A stretch of 64,000 nt of DNA from Chlorops oryzae (taxonomy: Eukaryota > Arthropoda > Insecta > Diptera > Chloropidae): NCBI GenBank assembly GCA_020466095.1, contig CM035807.1:109886906-109950905 (forward strand), in the 5' to 3' direction. The notes beneath the pieces are model-generated. The model made no database searches. It worked only from the letters and a program-made list of their open reading frames with translations, and was not told the DNA's origin. How positions within the stretch are numbered: position 1 is the first letter of the stretch; each line of letters opens with the position of its first letter. The position numbers and the translations under genes were made by a program. Positions 47,301 to 58,059 of this stretch are shown in pieces.

Positions 47301-49483
47301 GTATTCGGCCACGACGGACACATGAACGAGCAAGTCATCTTCGTCAGCACACTTCGGCACTTTAGAGGCCGTTCTTTCGCTTAACTCTTGGTCACTGGAG
47401 ACGAATTAATACCTACTTAAGCTTAACTGGGCACTGAGTACTACTGCGGTCGGACAGGCGGTGCAACTAAGCGAAGCATTTTTATATTACATTGTGGCTT
47501 AATGCGGCGGATTGCGTTAATTTCAGATCGCATTTTTTTTTTGCTCTTTTTTTTATTCCTTCTCTTGTCAATTAAAGAGACGCTGTCTTACAGGTTCTTG
47601 GAAATCGTTCTGCTCTTCAATTGGAATCGAGGATGAATCACAGATCATCGTTACAATCGCCAAAATATTTAACACCACATTGTTCCGTTCCGTACCATTC
47701 CGTTCGAGTACCTTTCTCAGTCCTTTTGTATTGCGCGCAAATTCAATTATGAAAAGTCACGATGCTTGAGCGGACTTATTGTGTGCCGTCCTTCAACCTT
47801 TTTTTTTTTTTTTTTTTTTGACCGTCGATTGCTCTGCGAAGATAATGCAATTGAAATTAAAGTGCATGAAGAAGTACCCAAGTCAGAACAAGCAGCGTCC
47901 AATAATGGTGTGTAAATACCATTATCGCCAGTTCTCCTTCCAAAACGAAGGATCAAAACGATCTCGGCTCTTCTTGGGTTTTGTTTTTTTTTTACCATGT
48001 CATCGAGAAGAAATTTATTTTTTGGATTAAATGCCAGCGCGCGCACATATGAGGGGCGGTAACACTAGCACTAGAACAAAGAGTACATAGCAGGTATCAA
48101 GGATCAAGGATCAACGCAGGTAGTAGGAGCGATCGATCGATCGTGCTTGACTTTAACAGCCTCACATTCACCAAATGCCGCTCTTCTCTTCTCGAGACGC
48201 TCGAATATTATATTCATTGCATTTGATCAATAAATTTCTCGAAGTAGACACTTTTATCACCCCTCACTCTGCTTCGATTTCAGCTCATTTAGGATCATAC
48301 TATTGTGAGCAATGCATCAAACGACGATAATGAAAAGAGCGACCATAACATTCTCCGCTGAAAGGCAAGGTGGTGCGTGCATTTGGCTTCAATTATGTAG
48401 TTGAAAACAAACAAAAAAAAAGTGTTGGCAACAGAAAATGTCGAAAAATTAAGTTAGAAATTCTCTTCTAGATCAGGAATAAACTGCAAAGATATAAGTA
48501 TGTATAGTTTCTTGAACATATTAACTCTTTCGTGGCTACTGAAGCCTTATGTTTAGAGGAGTTTAGTGGCTATACAAAAACGATTATAAAAATCTTTAAA
48601 ATATTTAGAGCATATTTTAAGGGTCAGTTGTTTAGTTCGTTCTTCTGATTTCGGGTAAACATTTTGAACTTTGGAGTGGTTAATCGGTATCAAGGAACGC
48701 TCGAATGCAGTAAGCGTACTCTAAGAAGTTGTCCAGTTACATATTTTTTCTCTATTTTAATCAAAATATTATCATAAAGTTCGTTCCACCTCGGAAGCTT
48801 TCGGCCAGAATTAGTAAAAAGGGGTGAAAAAAATTGTTAAATTTTTGGGATTTTTGTTATTTCTGCTAATTGTAGCTTCTAAATGGAGTTTAATCAGGTC
48901 CGTTATAACTACAGTTATTTTCTCCATATCAAAGGCCAAAACTTTGTTATGGACAAGGAAGTCAAATATTGAACGGCTTACGAGATATAGCCATAAGTAA
49001 ATGCGCAACTTAATTCTCGGCCACTTTCTTCGATATCGATTTAAAAGCGATCTGGAGACAATTAAGAAAAAATTTTGATATGGTGTTTTGAGGAACTTTC
49101 AATCAAAATTTTGCTTACGTTCGATGACCTTAAAAATGTATCACAGTGTAATTAATGACGGGCTCTGAGACGTCGCAGCAATAAATTTTCCTCTCTACAT
49201 AATCTCGTTTGCACGCCATGTAAAAGTATCTAACAAAATTGTTAAGTAAAGAATGTTTTATTGCTTGAAATTGCTATGTTGGCACTCAAAAATTAATTGC
49301 GCCCACAAACATGTTCAAAACAAAAGAATATTTCTAACCCCACTCGAATCAAAGGGCTTGCCTGAAAGAAGTTGGCATTACAATTTGAATAAACAAATGA
49401 AAAAAATAATAACGCTCAAATGAATTGAATTAATGAGCAATCTAGAGTCTTGATTCGAGTTCATAGATCCAGTGGCGTGTCCA
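44348..49483. other. Long non-coding stretch
   Basis: AT-rich with CAA/TTG microsatellites near 46390-46700 and T runs at 47527-47555 and 47800-47819. A possible short exon at 46717-46840 (+) is treated in the findings. No complete gene. Confidence 0.5.
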
Positions 49484-49962
49484 GAGAAAGAGTGCTTATA
49501 TTTTCACAGTCGTATATTGAACAATTATAAGACATTACCCCAAAAAAATTTGTGAGGGGCTAGAGGAAGTTTAGACAGTTATGGACCAAAAAAATCCGAA
49601 ATATTCATGGCGTCCGATTTGGATGAATATAATACATAGAATAAGTGAAAAATTCTAAGAATTTTGGCGTCAAAATATTTTCAAGAAACGGATTGCAACT
49701 GGTCTAGTTTGGGTCTAGTTCCGAACTGGTCCAAAAAGGACCAGTTTTTTGAAAAAATTTTAGTGCTACAAAATCTTAGAAATTTTCACTTATTCTATAT
49801 ATAAATTTTCATCCAAATCGGACGCCATGAATTTTTCGGATTTTGGTCCATAACTCTCTAAACTTCCTCAAGCCCCTCACAAATTTTTTTGGGTTAATGT
49901 CTTATAATTGATCAATATACCACTGTGGAAAATATAAGCACTATCAAAGCACTCTTTGTCTC
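49484..49962. repeat. Long foldback (about 200-bp arms, short loop)
   Basis: The left arm 49484 to about 49685 is matched in inverted orientation by about 49750-49962 (blocks AAAATTTGTGAGGGGCT, GAGGAAGTTTAGA.AGTTATG, CATGGCGTCCGATTTGGATG, AGAATAAGTGAAAA). Small indels make the arms imperfect. The central part holds a smaller hairpin, AACTGGTCC..GGACCAGTT. A transcript through this would form a long double-stranded RNA. Confidence 0.85.
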
Positions 49963-52379
49963 AAATAAAAAGTCCCATTCGCCCGCCGATGCCTGACGCT
50001 TAGCGATTGTGATCGAGGTCCTTGGGGAAGGATATTTCCAGCTTTTAAGCTAAAGTGGTCACTCTCATTCCTACAAGTGCAAAGTGCCCATTTATATTAA
50101 CGTACAATGTGAGAATTTGAGTGTGAATATGTCCAAGTGGATGTGTGTGTGTGTGTGTGTGTGAAGAGATGTTTAATCTATGCAATAAGGGCCGCCAATG
50201 GTAATTTCATTAGAATTTCATAGTTCCGGTCACCCCGGTACTAAACGCGTACTTCACCGAAATTTCAAACGAACAGGAGCGTACACAAAGGTATGATTTT
50301 TGGTTCCCCCACCTCCTGGAATTAGAAATTCCAACTGCACTGAAGCCTGAATTCATGAAATCACCCCTTCTAGGGCACCCCATCTCTACCGCCGAATTGG
50401 TTTTGGCGTTCAAGTCTGTACGCGAATAATTCTGCTCATGAATGTCCTCACGTTGTTCGTGCGTATGTTCGCTACCCAACACACAACACACACCACACAC
50501 CACACCATACAACACAACAGAACACAACAACTACACGTGTTAATACCGAAGGCAATAAAAATTTGTTATCCTTTCAACTTTTTATGATTATTGTAATTTC
50601 TGTTTCGTATTAACAACGTGGGTTGCTAATACTCGTATTACGAGGGTCAAATGGCTATTGTAGTGCGTCCGGCCGAGTAGAATCACCGGGGTGGCCAGGT
50701 TAACGGCGTTACCCACTCCTATTCTGGTAATTTGTTTATTGTGGTATTTATGAAATGGCCACAAGTCAACGCTTCGAGTTTTTGAATTCCTTTCACCTCT
50801 TTTCGGTAACTCTGTCCCATTCTCTCTCGCTCTCTCTTACTCTCACTATTTCGCTATCTCGTTTTCTCTAACTCAATTGAACCGGTTTTAGTCTCGCAGT
50901 TGTCATGCTCCTGCCGCTAGTGCTACAGTTTCAGTTACCTATCGGTTCGGTGCCTATTGTTGTTGGCATTTATTTTGTTGTTTTATGCTAATCGCATCCT
51001 TTTGATAGTTCGAGTGGCAGTTGTTTTGTGTTAATAGACATAACCCGCCATGTAATTGTAATTGGTATGTCCAGTTAGCATGCAATATCAATGTTTGCCG
51101 TCGACTGACTGAAATCTCACCGTCCGGATCTCTTCAAATACACAACTCGACTCGGCTCGACGAGCCAACAAAAACCCCACAGGCCCACACTTGCAACTTC
51201 GCTGTTCGCTGCTGATTGGCCGACGAGGGGATGGGGAACTCAGTATGCCTTCGCTACTTGGGAGTGGACTTGAGAGCGTAATTACAATTTTTAGAGTAAT
51301 TATTAGACGAAAATGCTCATTTGAAGGTCATAAATTTTAACGTGACTCCGAAATAGGGCGACATTAAAACGGAGTCGTACTGTTTTCAAAATGTTTATTG
51401 CCATCGATCTCGCTCTTTCATACACACTCCCCGACGACTGTCCACAGCTAATTTCTTTAATTCAAAAACGCAGTTAATTTTTATATCTTTTCTTTTTTTT
51501 TTAACCCCTTTCACCTTAAATCCATCCCACTCAATTAACCATATGGCAAAGGATGTTTAAAGGGTTGGACACATTCCTAGCTGAAGTCTGACGTAAGCGG
51601 AGCAGCGCTCTTCGAAGAGAATATTAAGCTTAAGAGTTGATTTATTTATGACCAACGGACGGAGAGATGCCATAAAAACTCAAATGCAACTTTTAATTGT
51701 ATAATTTCTATATTTTTTTTTATCATCATTAACCCTTTCTCTGCTAAAATTTTAAGCACTGCCCGTATATTTTCTTTAACCCTTTCGATCAAAATATTTG
51801 CAATAGAATAATTTGAAAGAAAAACTGGAATTTTTCTTTGTAATAACTAGTTTGGGTCTTTGTTAGTTACCTCAAAGATCGACCTATATAAAGTCAATTT
51901 TCGGGTCAAAATTTTTATGCAACCTCATCGCAGTAAAGCACTCAACGGGAGAAAGGAGCTGCGGTGAAGTTTATGGTCAACATTGCTGCCCTCATAGCCG
52001 CAACAGGACTGCTCAAGACAATAGATTCCTGAATTCGTACCAGCATGCCAGGTTGCATTCTCCCCTCTCCCACTCTCTCTCTCTCTCTCTCTTCGATTTT
52101 TGCTGGACTCTTGCTCTTTGCACTTCAACATCAGAGAATAATAAATCTTTTTAATTTTCTTAAATTCTCAACTCGTCCTCTTACATCTCTCGATTGTTTG
52201 TTTTCTTTTTTTTATCCTTCATTTTAGGGGCGTTTTTCTCCAGTTTCCCCTAATGGCTGACTTTTCTCATTGTTCTTCTGTATTTCGGCAATAAGAAGAA
52301 GAAAAAGACACACTTTTCGGATTTCTCACGTCATATTTGAATTTACGATTCAAGACATTGAAATATACTGTACATATAT
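49963..52379. other. Non-coding stretch
   Basis: GT microsatellite at 50141-50163, CT microsatellite at 52075-52092. No gene supported. Confidence 0.5.
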
Positions 52380-53519
52380 CCCAGCAAACATATTCGAAGT
52401 GTTCAGAAAAATGACTCAAAAATGAGTCAGAAATATGAAGAAAATATTGGGCTCATATTTATGAGTGCTAAATGAGTCTGAGCTATGTAGAAAATAAGAA
52501 AAATTAAATTAAATTTGACTTTGAGAAAAAAAATCCAACCATTTCTATTTGGCAAGCACAGAGTGAGCGAGAAAGCGAGAGTTCCTAGGTTCAAATCCCA
52601 CAGCCACTCCGCCACGTCATTCTTCAACTCAACAATGATAGAATATAAGATTACGAAATGCGCAGATTTTTGTTTTATTCAAGCACTTGTAAGGTTTTTT
52701 TTTTTTTTTTTTTGGTGCTGCCACAAAGCTGTGTAAATTTTTAAAAATATTTCTTTGAAAAATTTTGAGTTTTACTATTAATTCAAGTTGCTCAATGTGC
52801 TTTATCTTGTTTTGTTAATTGGTCATTTTACAAGACTATCTTATTTTAAGGACGATGTATGTATGTAAAAATCAGTTTGAAATTGGTAGTATGTTTTTCA
52901 AAAGTCAGTGGCAACGCTGTAAACACAATAAATTCTTTAATTTAAATTTTTTGTTTTGAAAATTTTCATCTGTGAAAAATTTTTAATAATTTCAACCAAT
53001 CAGAATACTTTAAACTTTCCGTCACAAGTGTACATGCGCAGAAGAATCAAATTTTGAACTCTGATTGTCGTAACTTCATCATCTATTATCCTTGCTTCAA
53101 CTCAACTGACCCAAAAATGTATTTAAATTAAAGTAGCTAATGAGATTCAACCACCTGAACAGCTCCCTTCTATGATGACATTATCATCCAAGGTGTTATG
53201 TGACCTATATGATCCGATGAAAACACTGATCACTTTGTCCTGAATGTATATTTTTGTACTAGGAATTTTTTTAAAGTGTACGATTGTAAATCACTCAAAA
53301 TTCTTTTGCCATTTTTAACTCATAAGTAAGAGTGCAGAAGGAGTCATATATGACTCTAATATGGGCTCCTTCGGCATATAATTTCGGACTCATATTGGAC
53401 GACCTTCGGAAGAAGGAAAGCACGAACATTTTATACTCCTAAATGAGCTCATTATGAGGGCTCACACTCTGAATAAGAATTCATAAATGACTCATTTAGG
53501 AATTCAAATGTTTACTGGG
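52380..53519. mobile_element. Candidate DNA transposon remnant with CCCAGYAAACAT ends
   Basis: CCCAGCAAACATATT at 52380 faces the inverse AAATGTTTACTGGG ending 53519 (12 of 14 match). Subterminal regions on both sides carry repeated GAGTCAT/ATGACTC and CTCATATT motifs, as many transposons do. No clear target duplication and no transposase. At 52589-52610 CCTAGGTTCAAATCCCACAG resembles a tRNA T-arm/B box and could be a SINE remnant inside. Confidence 0.45.
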
Positions 53520-53890
53520 TTAAAGCGATTGCATCGTAAATGATCCGCTTTGCTTGTTAATTAAAAAGGTGTAATGCCCAGTTTAGAACCATGGAAAGGG
53601 GGGAACAAAAAAAGGGAGAAAAATTCCTAAAAAGAACAATATTCAAGAATAATTGCGGTAATTTATGCTCTCAGACCCAAACGGAAGACTGTACAAAATT
53701 TGAGCACAAAATACACAATGCGGCCAGGCGTGTGGAAAGATTATTTACGAGTTCCTTTTCCATTAAACGAACAAAAAAATTCCCTTGCGTAGGACCAATA
53801 AAAGCGAACATCATGAACAAAGAGCATAGAATAGAAGGCATTTTTTTAAATTCCAGTATCTATATATGTGTAATAGATATACATGTATTT
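53520..53890. other. Non-coding stretch downstream of the PDK1-type gene
   Basis: The plus-strand frame at 53591-53905 has no recognisable motif and is AT-rich; treated as chance. Confidence 0.5.
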
Positions 53891-53896
53891 TTTATT
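53891..53896 (-). terminator. Candidate poly(A) signal of the PDK1-type gene
   Basis: AATAAA on the minus strand, 120 bp after the stop codon. It would give a short 3' UTR. No long genomic A tract follows it. Confidence 0.5.
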
Positions 53897-54015
53897 GTAT
53901 TTTGAACACGTTTTTTGATGGCGTATAATTCCCTTTTTTTTGTGAACACACCTGATATCTCAAAAACTCTAGATTTCAAAATGTTAAGTGCAAAATTTTG
54001 TTCTTGGCGACTATT

Positions 54016-55791
54016 TTATAATACTCTTTTTTTGTAACTTGTCGGCTGCTGCTGCTGCTCGGCTTGGCTCAGTTCCTTGTAGGTCAGTCTGTGAACCCTT
54101 TCGATGGCAGCGATCCAATCTTGAGCGTTTCCCTCTAAAACAACGAAGAAATGCGTTGGTTCCTCTGTATGCACGAAGAAGACTCGACTATTACCCAGTT
54201 CCGCACGTAAATAGGGACCCCATGGAATTTCTCCGGCTTTGATCATCTCAACCGGGTCGATTGTAATCAGATGTGGACCAGTGGTCAAAAGTAGCATACG
54301 CTTCCTACCGAACAGCCCTTTATGCTTATTCACGAAGCCCTTCTTCAGTATGACTTCATTGTCGGCGAATGGATGCCATTTGTCGGTCTTCTGTTGTTCC
54401 AAGACGCGTTGCTTTTCGCCGGAACTCAAATCGAATTTCCCTGTGCTCTGGAACTGCTCACTTTGATCGCTGCTTAGACTCAATAGTTTCTCCATTTCGG
54501 ACTCCAATGTATTTATGCTTTTCGCTTCACTTGCGTCATTGTTGTTGTAGCAGGTTAAAAGATATGGTTGAACCTTTGGTGGTCTTTGCTCACGAATCGT
54601 TTCGAAATTGATGTTCTCGAAGAACGGATGCTGCCGTAGGCTTACGTAGCCCTTTTCGTTGTAGTCGTCTAGTGCGCCGAGGCGCTGTTTTGGATTTAAT
54701 TTTAACAGCTGTGTGATCAGATGTTCTGCTTTCGGGTCGAAATGTTCGGGGAATTCGGGGAATTCAGTATCGCATGCAAGAATTTTCTTGAAAATCGCAA
54801 AATCGTTGTGGCCACGAAATGGTGGAACGCCCGAAATCATTTGATAGAGGATACAACCTAGCGCCCAGAGATCAGCTGCCGGTGAAATCGCCGAATTCTG
54901 TAATACTTCTGGCGAAACGTATTGAGGGGTACCCACAAAGCTACCTTTGCGATTGCGCCTCGATTTCTGTGGCCGATAGAAAGCATCTACGTCATCGATA
55001 GTTGGTTCGCTGCACAAGTCATCGCTGCTTTCATCGTCGTCGTCATCTCGATTGTCGGCATGTTTATCCGTAAGATTTTTATTTGACGAAGAGTCGCTTA
55101 CGTCGTTTACGTCTGCCGATGACTTTTGTATTGCGGCAATATCCGCTGCTGTTAGAACTTTCGCTGAACCGAAGTCGGCGATGAGCGTATGCATGCGTCT
55201 ATCCAGTAATATATTCTCGGGCTTCAGATCACGATGCACAACGTTGCGACGGTGCATCTGTTCGCAGGCCAAGACCAATTCGGCTGCGTAATGACGCGCA
55301 CACTCGACGCTGAAGCATCCAACTCGTTTAATGTGCGGCAATAGCTCACCATTCGGTGCGTAAGTCATCGCAAAATAGAGCGATTGCCGGTCCTGGAATG
55401 TGCACATTAGTTTCACGAAGCCGGCTACATTCGTCATTATCTGCAACACTTCACGTTCGCGTCGAACGTACTCCTGCTTTCGCTCGCGCAGTATGTGACG
55501 CTTCTCGCAGACCTTGACGGCATATTCGTGCTGCGTGGTCTTCTCTTTAGCCAGGAACACCGTGCTGAAGCTGCCTTCGCCGATGAATTTAACGAAGTTG
55601 AAATCATCGCGCGACTTCTTCGGAATTTGCTGCTGCACAACCTGCGACGGCGACGGCGTATCGGTTGCCTTCGCACTTGCCGCATCGGTTATGTTCGTTC
55701 GTTCGACGACATCAGTCTTGGTTCGATGTTGGCTGTCGGTAGGTGCTTCTTTTGTCTCCTCTTTCTCGGAAAACGTTTTCGGTTCTGTCAT
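54016..55791 (-). CDS. Pdk1: PDK1-type kinase (3-phosphoinositide-dependent protein kinase 1), intronless
   Basis: A 591-residue AGC Ser/Thr kinase of the insulin/PI3K pathway, which phosphorylates the activation loops of Akt, S6K and related kinases. Residues 1-60 are a polar leader. The kinase domain is about 64-391: GEGSFS loop (71-76), Lys93, helix-C Glu112, HRDLKPEN (186-193), DFG (206-208), a 70-residue Asp/Ser-rich insert (213-282), SFVGT loop with Ser284 (Ser241 in human PDK1), SPE (293-295), DLWALG (307-312) and Arg370. PIF-pocket positions Lys97, Leu101, Gln133 and Leu138 and phosphate-pocket Arg113 are kept. A PH domain (about 472-570) has the basic KHKGLFGRKR strand pair. All catalytic residues are present and the frame is intact. 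PDK1 genes in flies normally have introns, so this copy is probably a retrogene. It could instead be the sole PDK1 gene of the species if introns were lost. Start: ATG with A at -3. Confidence 0.95.
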   Translation of the reverse strand: MTEPKTFSEKEETKEAPTDSQHRTKTDVVERTNITDAASAKATDTPSPSQVVQQQIPKKSRDDFNFVKFIGEGSFSTVFLAKEKTTQHEYAVKVCEKRHILRERKQEYVRREREVLQIMTNVAGFVKLMCTFQDRQSLYFAMTYAPNGELLPHIKRVGCFSVECARHYAAELVLACEQMHRRNVVHRDLKPENILLDRRMHTLIADFGSAKVLTAADIAAIQKSSADVNDVSDSSSNKNLTDKHADNRDDDDDESSDDLCSEPTIDDVDAFYRPQKSRRNRKGSFVGTPQYVSPEVLQNSAISPAADLWALGCILYQMISGVPPFRGHNDFAIFKKILACDTEFPEFPEHFDPKAEHLITQLLKLNPKQRLGALDDYNEKGYVSLRQHPFFENINFETIREQRPPKVQPYLLTCYNNNDASEAKSINTLESEMEKLLSLSSDQSEQFQSTGKFDLSSGEKQRVLEQQKTDKWHPFADNEVILKKGFVNKHKGLFGRKRMLLLTTGPHLITIDPVEMIKAGEIPWGPYLRAELGNSRVFFVHTEEPTHFFVVLEGNAQDWIAAIERVHRLTYKELSQAEQQQQPTSYKKRVL

Positions 55792-56026
55792 ATTTATTCG
55801 TTGTTCAATTTCTCGCTTAGATTTTCACCGAATTGATTTTAAACTACAATTTAAATAACATTTTGCCTCATACTGGACGCGCTACACAACTGAAGGCACT
55901 TGAATGAATTAATGAACGAAATATGAATGAAATTGATTGAAATTATTCTCGAATCGGCGACCGGAACATCCGCGAACAAATCACTCGTTCAATGAACTTT
56001 TTGCGACTGCTTTTCGCTTGCTGTTG

Positions 56027-56565
56027 CCTGCAGTCAGCGATGCCAGATGGCGGGATTTTCCCCGTTTTGTGGGATTTTTCGATCTGAAAGAGACGATGGG
56101 GAAAAATGACTTTAAACCGTTATACTTTTTATTATCAAAAAGTACCTATTTTTTTTTTTGAGATTTTTTGTCTATGCGATTTAAATTTAAATTAATTTAA
56201 AAAGGAAGACAATTTTTGTTTTTTCAGAATAGGATTTTTGATAATTTAAAAAAGAAGACTACTCTTACTAATGAGAAAAATTTATTTAAAAAAAATGATG
56301 TTAGTTAAAAATATAAACAATTGTAAATTTTAATCGTGAATCTTTTTAAAAAATGTCAAGATTTTGAATTGGCTCAAATTTTCCGACCAAAAAACCCGCA
56401 CCTATAAGACACAAACTTAGGAAAATTGGGGTCAAAGAAACAGTAACGAAAAGACAAAATATGTTTGCTAAAATAAAAATAAAAAGGGAAAAACATTGTT
56501 TGGAGTGCTTGGAGCAAAAAAAACGGGATTTTGCCCCACAAAAACCTGGCAACGCTGCCTACAGT
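56027..56565. mobile_element. hAT-like non-autonomous element upstream of the PDK1-type gene
   Basis: The element 56035-56557 (523 bp) has inverted ends CAGCGATGCCAG and CAGCGTTGCCAG (11 of 12) and is flanked by CCTGCAGT (56027-56034) and CCTACAGT (56558-56565), an 8-bp duplication with one mismatch. Ends starting CAG with 8-bp duplications indicate hAT. The interior is AT-rich with no transposase. Confidence 0.75.
56033..56045 (-). promoter_or_regulatory. Possible core-promoter motif (Ohler motif 7 type)
   Basis: On the minus strand TGGCATCGCTGAC fits the fly core-promoter consensus KNNCAKCNCTRNY at every position and lies about 245 bp upstream of the PDK1-type start codon. It coincides with the terminus of the hAT-like element, so it may be just a transposon end, or an element end used as promoter. 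TATA is absent, as expected for a broadly expressed gene. Confidence 0.35.
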
Positions 56566-57326
56566 TCGTGCGAAAGCAAACCTTGCGGCAGCGACACGTT
56601 CGATGTTCGACCAACACTTGCTCTATTTACTTTTCTCCTGCGCTCAGTTGTGTGTGTGGGGAGGGGGAAAATTCGCCTCAATATGGCAATCGAGTGGAAT
56701 TTTTTGACAAAATCAGCAAACACTGAAGTCGCGAAGTTGCGAAGTCTCATATTTCGTCTGTTATGGAATCGAATTTTTTTTTTTTTTTTTGCGAAAACAA
56801 AGAACTTCCAGGAATTTAGTTTGACGACTTCCAATAAAAAAAAAAATGTTTTTCCCCTTCTTATTTTTCTTTTGTTTATGTCACACCCGTATGGCGTCAA
56901 AACTCGAATACGTCAAAATTTTTAATTCATTTCCTTTTCGAATTTTCAAATTCGAAATTTTAAATTATAGAAAACCGTTAAGAAAATAACACAAATCAAT
57001 AATTTAATAATTAAGAAAGATGATTTACAATAGAAAAAAAAAAAAAAAATAATGAGAAGGAGAAGGGAGAAGGAAGAGAATATACATATGTATGCATAAA
57101 TTTATTCAATATGCGTTGATGTCACATGAGGCCTGTAGAGTGGATTTTCCGGAGAATTTTTTCTTCGTATTTCTATGAAAATTTTAATAAGAGGGGAAGA
57201 ATCAAAAGATCGTAAAAAAAAGCCAAAGAGTTAATAGAAAAACCTTGAGTCCCCGTGTTGTTTGAAGATAATTTGAAATGAATCCCACAAAACGGGGTTT
57301 TGAAAGATATTGTTGTGTCCCCTTCA
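56566..57326. other. Non-coding stretch
   Basis: AT-rich; open frames have no motifs. Confidence 0.5.
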
Positions 57327-58059
57327 TTAAGGGGGTCTTCTCATTGAAAACCCGTTTTTTGGACCCATTTTTAAAAAAATTCTTATTTGAAAACGCAAAG
57401 AATAATTGAAAACTTTTTTTATTTATTGTATTACAAAAGGTTCAAAGTAAATAAAAAAAATTTTTTTGCCTCGATACGTGGGCTGTTCAAAAAGTAATGA
57501 GACTTCAAAGTTGGTGGTGAAAAAAAAGGTGCCGTCACGGCGGCCACGATTCCGGGTCTCCGGAGCGTCCGAAATGGAAAAAAAAACGGGGTTATAATCA
57601 GTATAGATGTAATTCTCGGGTGAACCTCAAGCTTAATTTTGTGTATTTTTTTTGACAAAATGGCGGCCATTCAAAAAAAAATTTCAATTTCTGGCTTTTT
57701 TTTTGTAGTTTAGTGTAAAAAAAAATAGTAAAAAATTTTTTAAAATTATAATCGAGGTTCACCCGAGAATGGTGACAATTCTGCGTCGATTCCACTTTGT
57801 TTCATGAAAATCGGTTTAGTTGAACTGGAGATATCATGGCCGCCAGTTCGAAAAACGTGGTTTCGAGATAAACGCGTTTAAAGTTTGAAGCAACGCAAAA
57901 ATTACTCGTTTTAGCGCAGATCTTGCTCGACAAAGAAGGCTATATCCTCTAAACTATTTCGAATTTCAAAAAATCCTTTTAGGGGCATATTCACAACTAC
58001 CCAAGCTATAAATAAATGCAAAAAAAAAAAGTCGTTGCTCAATGAGAAGACCCCCTTAA
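57327..58059. mobile_element. TTAA-flanked element with 17-bp inverted ends
   Basis: TTAA then GGGGGTCTTCTCATTGA at 57327-57347 is repeated exactly inverted at 58039-58059, outer span about 733 bp. Inside is a second inverted pair (ATTCTCGGGTGAACCT near 57610 and its inverse near 57755) and, at 57479-57505, GTGGGCTGTTCAAAAAGTAA, which resembles a mariner end. TTAA duplication suggests piggyBac type, though the termini start GGG rather than the usual CCC. Confidence 0.6.

Noticed and set aside
52560..52625. Possible tRNA gene
   Set aside because: Only the T-arm/B box is convincing. No acceptor stem or anticodon arm pairs, and an A-box match lies on the opposite strand.
55495..55858. Plus-strand frames of about 113 codons opposite the kinase gene
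   Set aside because: Antisense shadows of the PDK1-type coding sequence.
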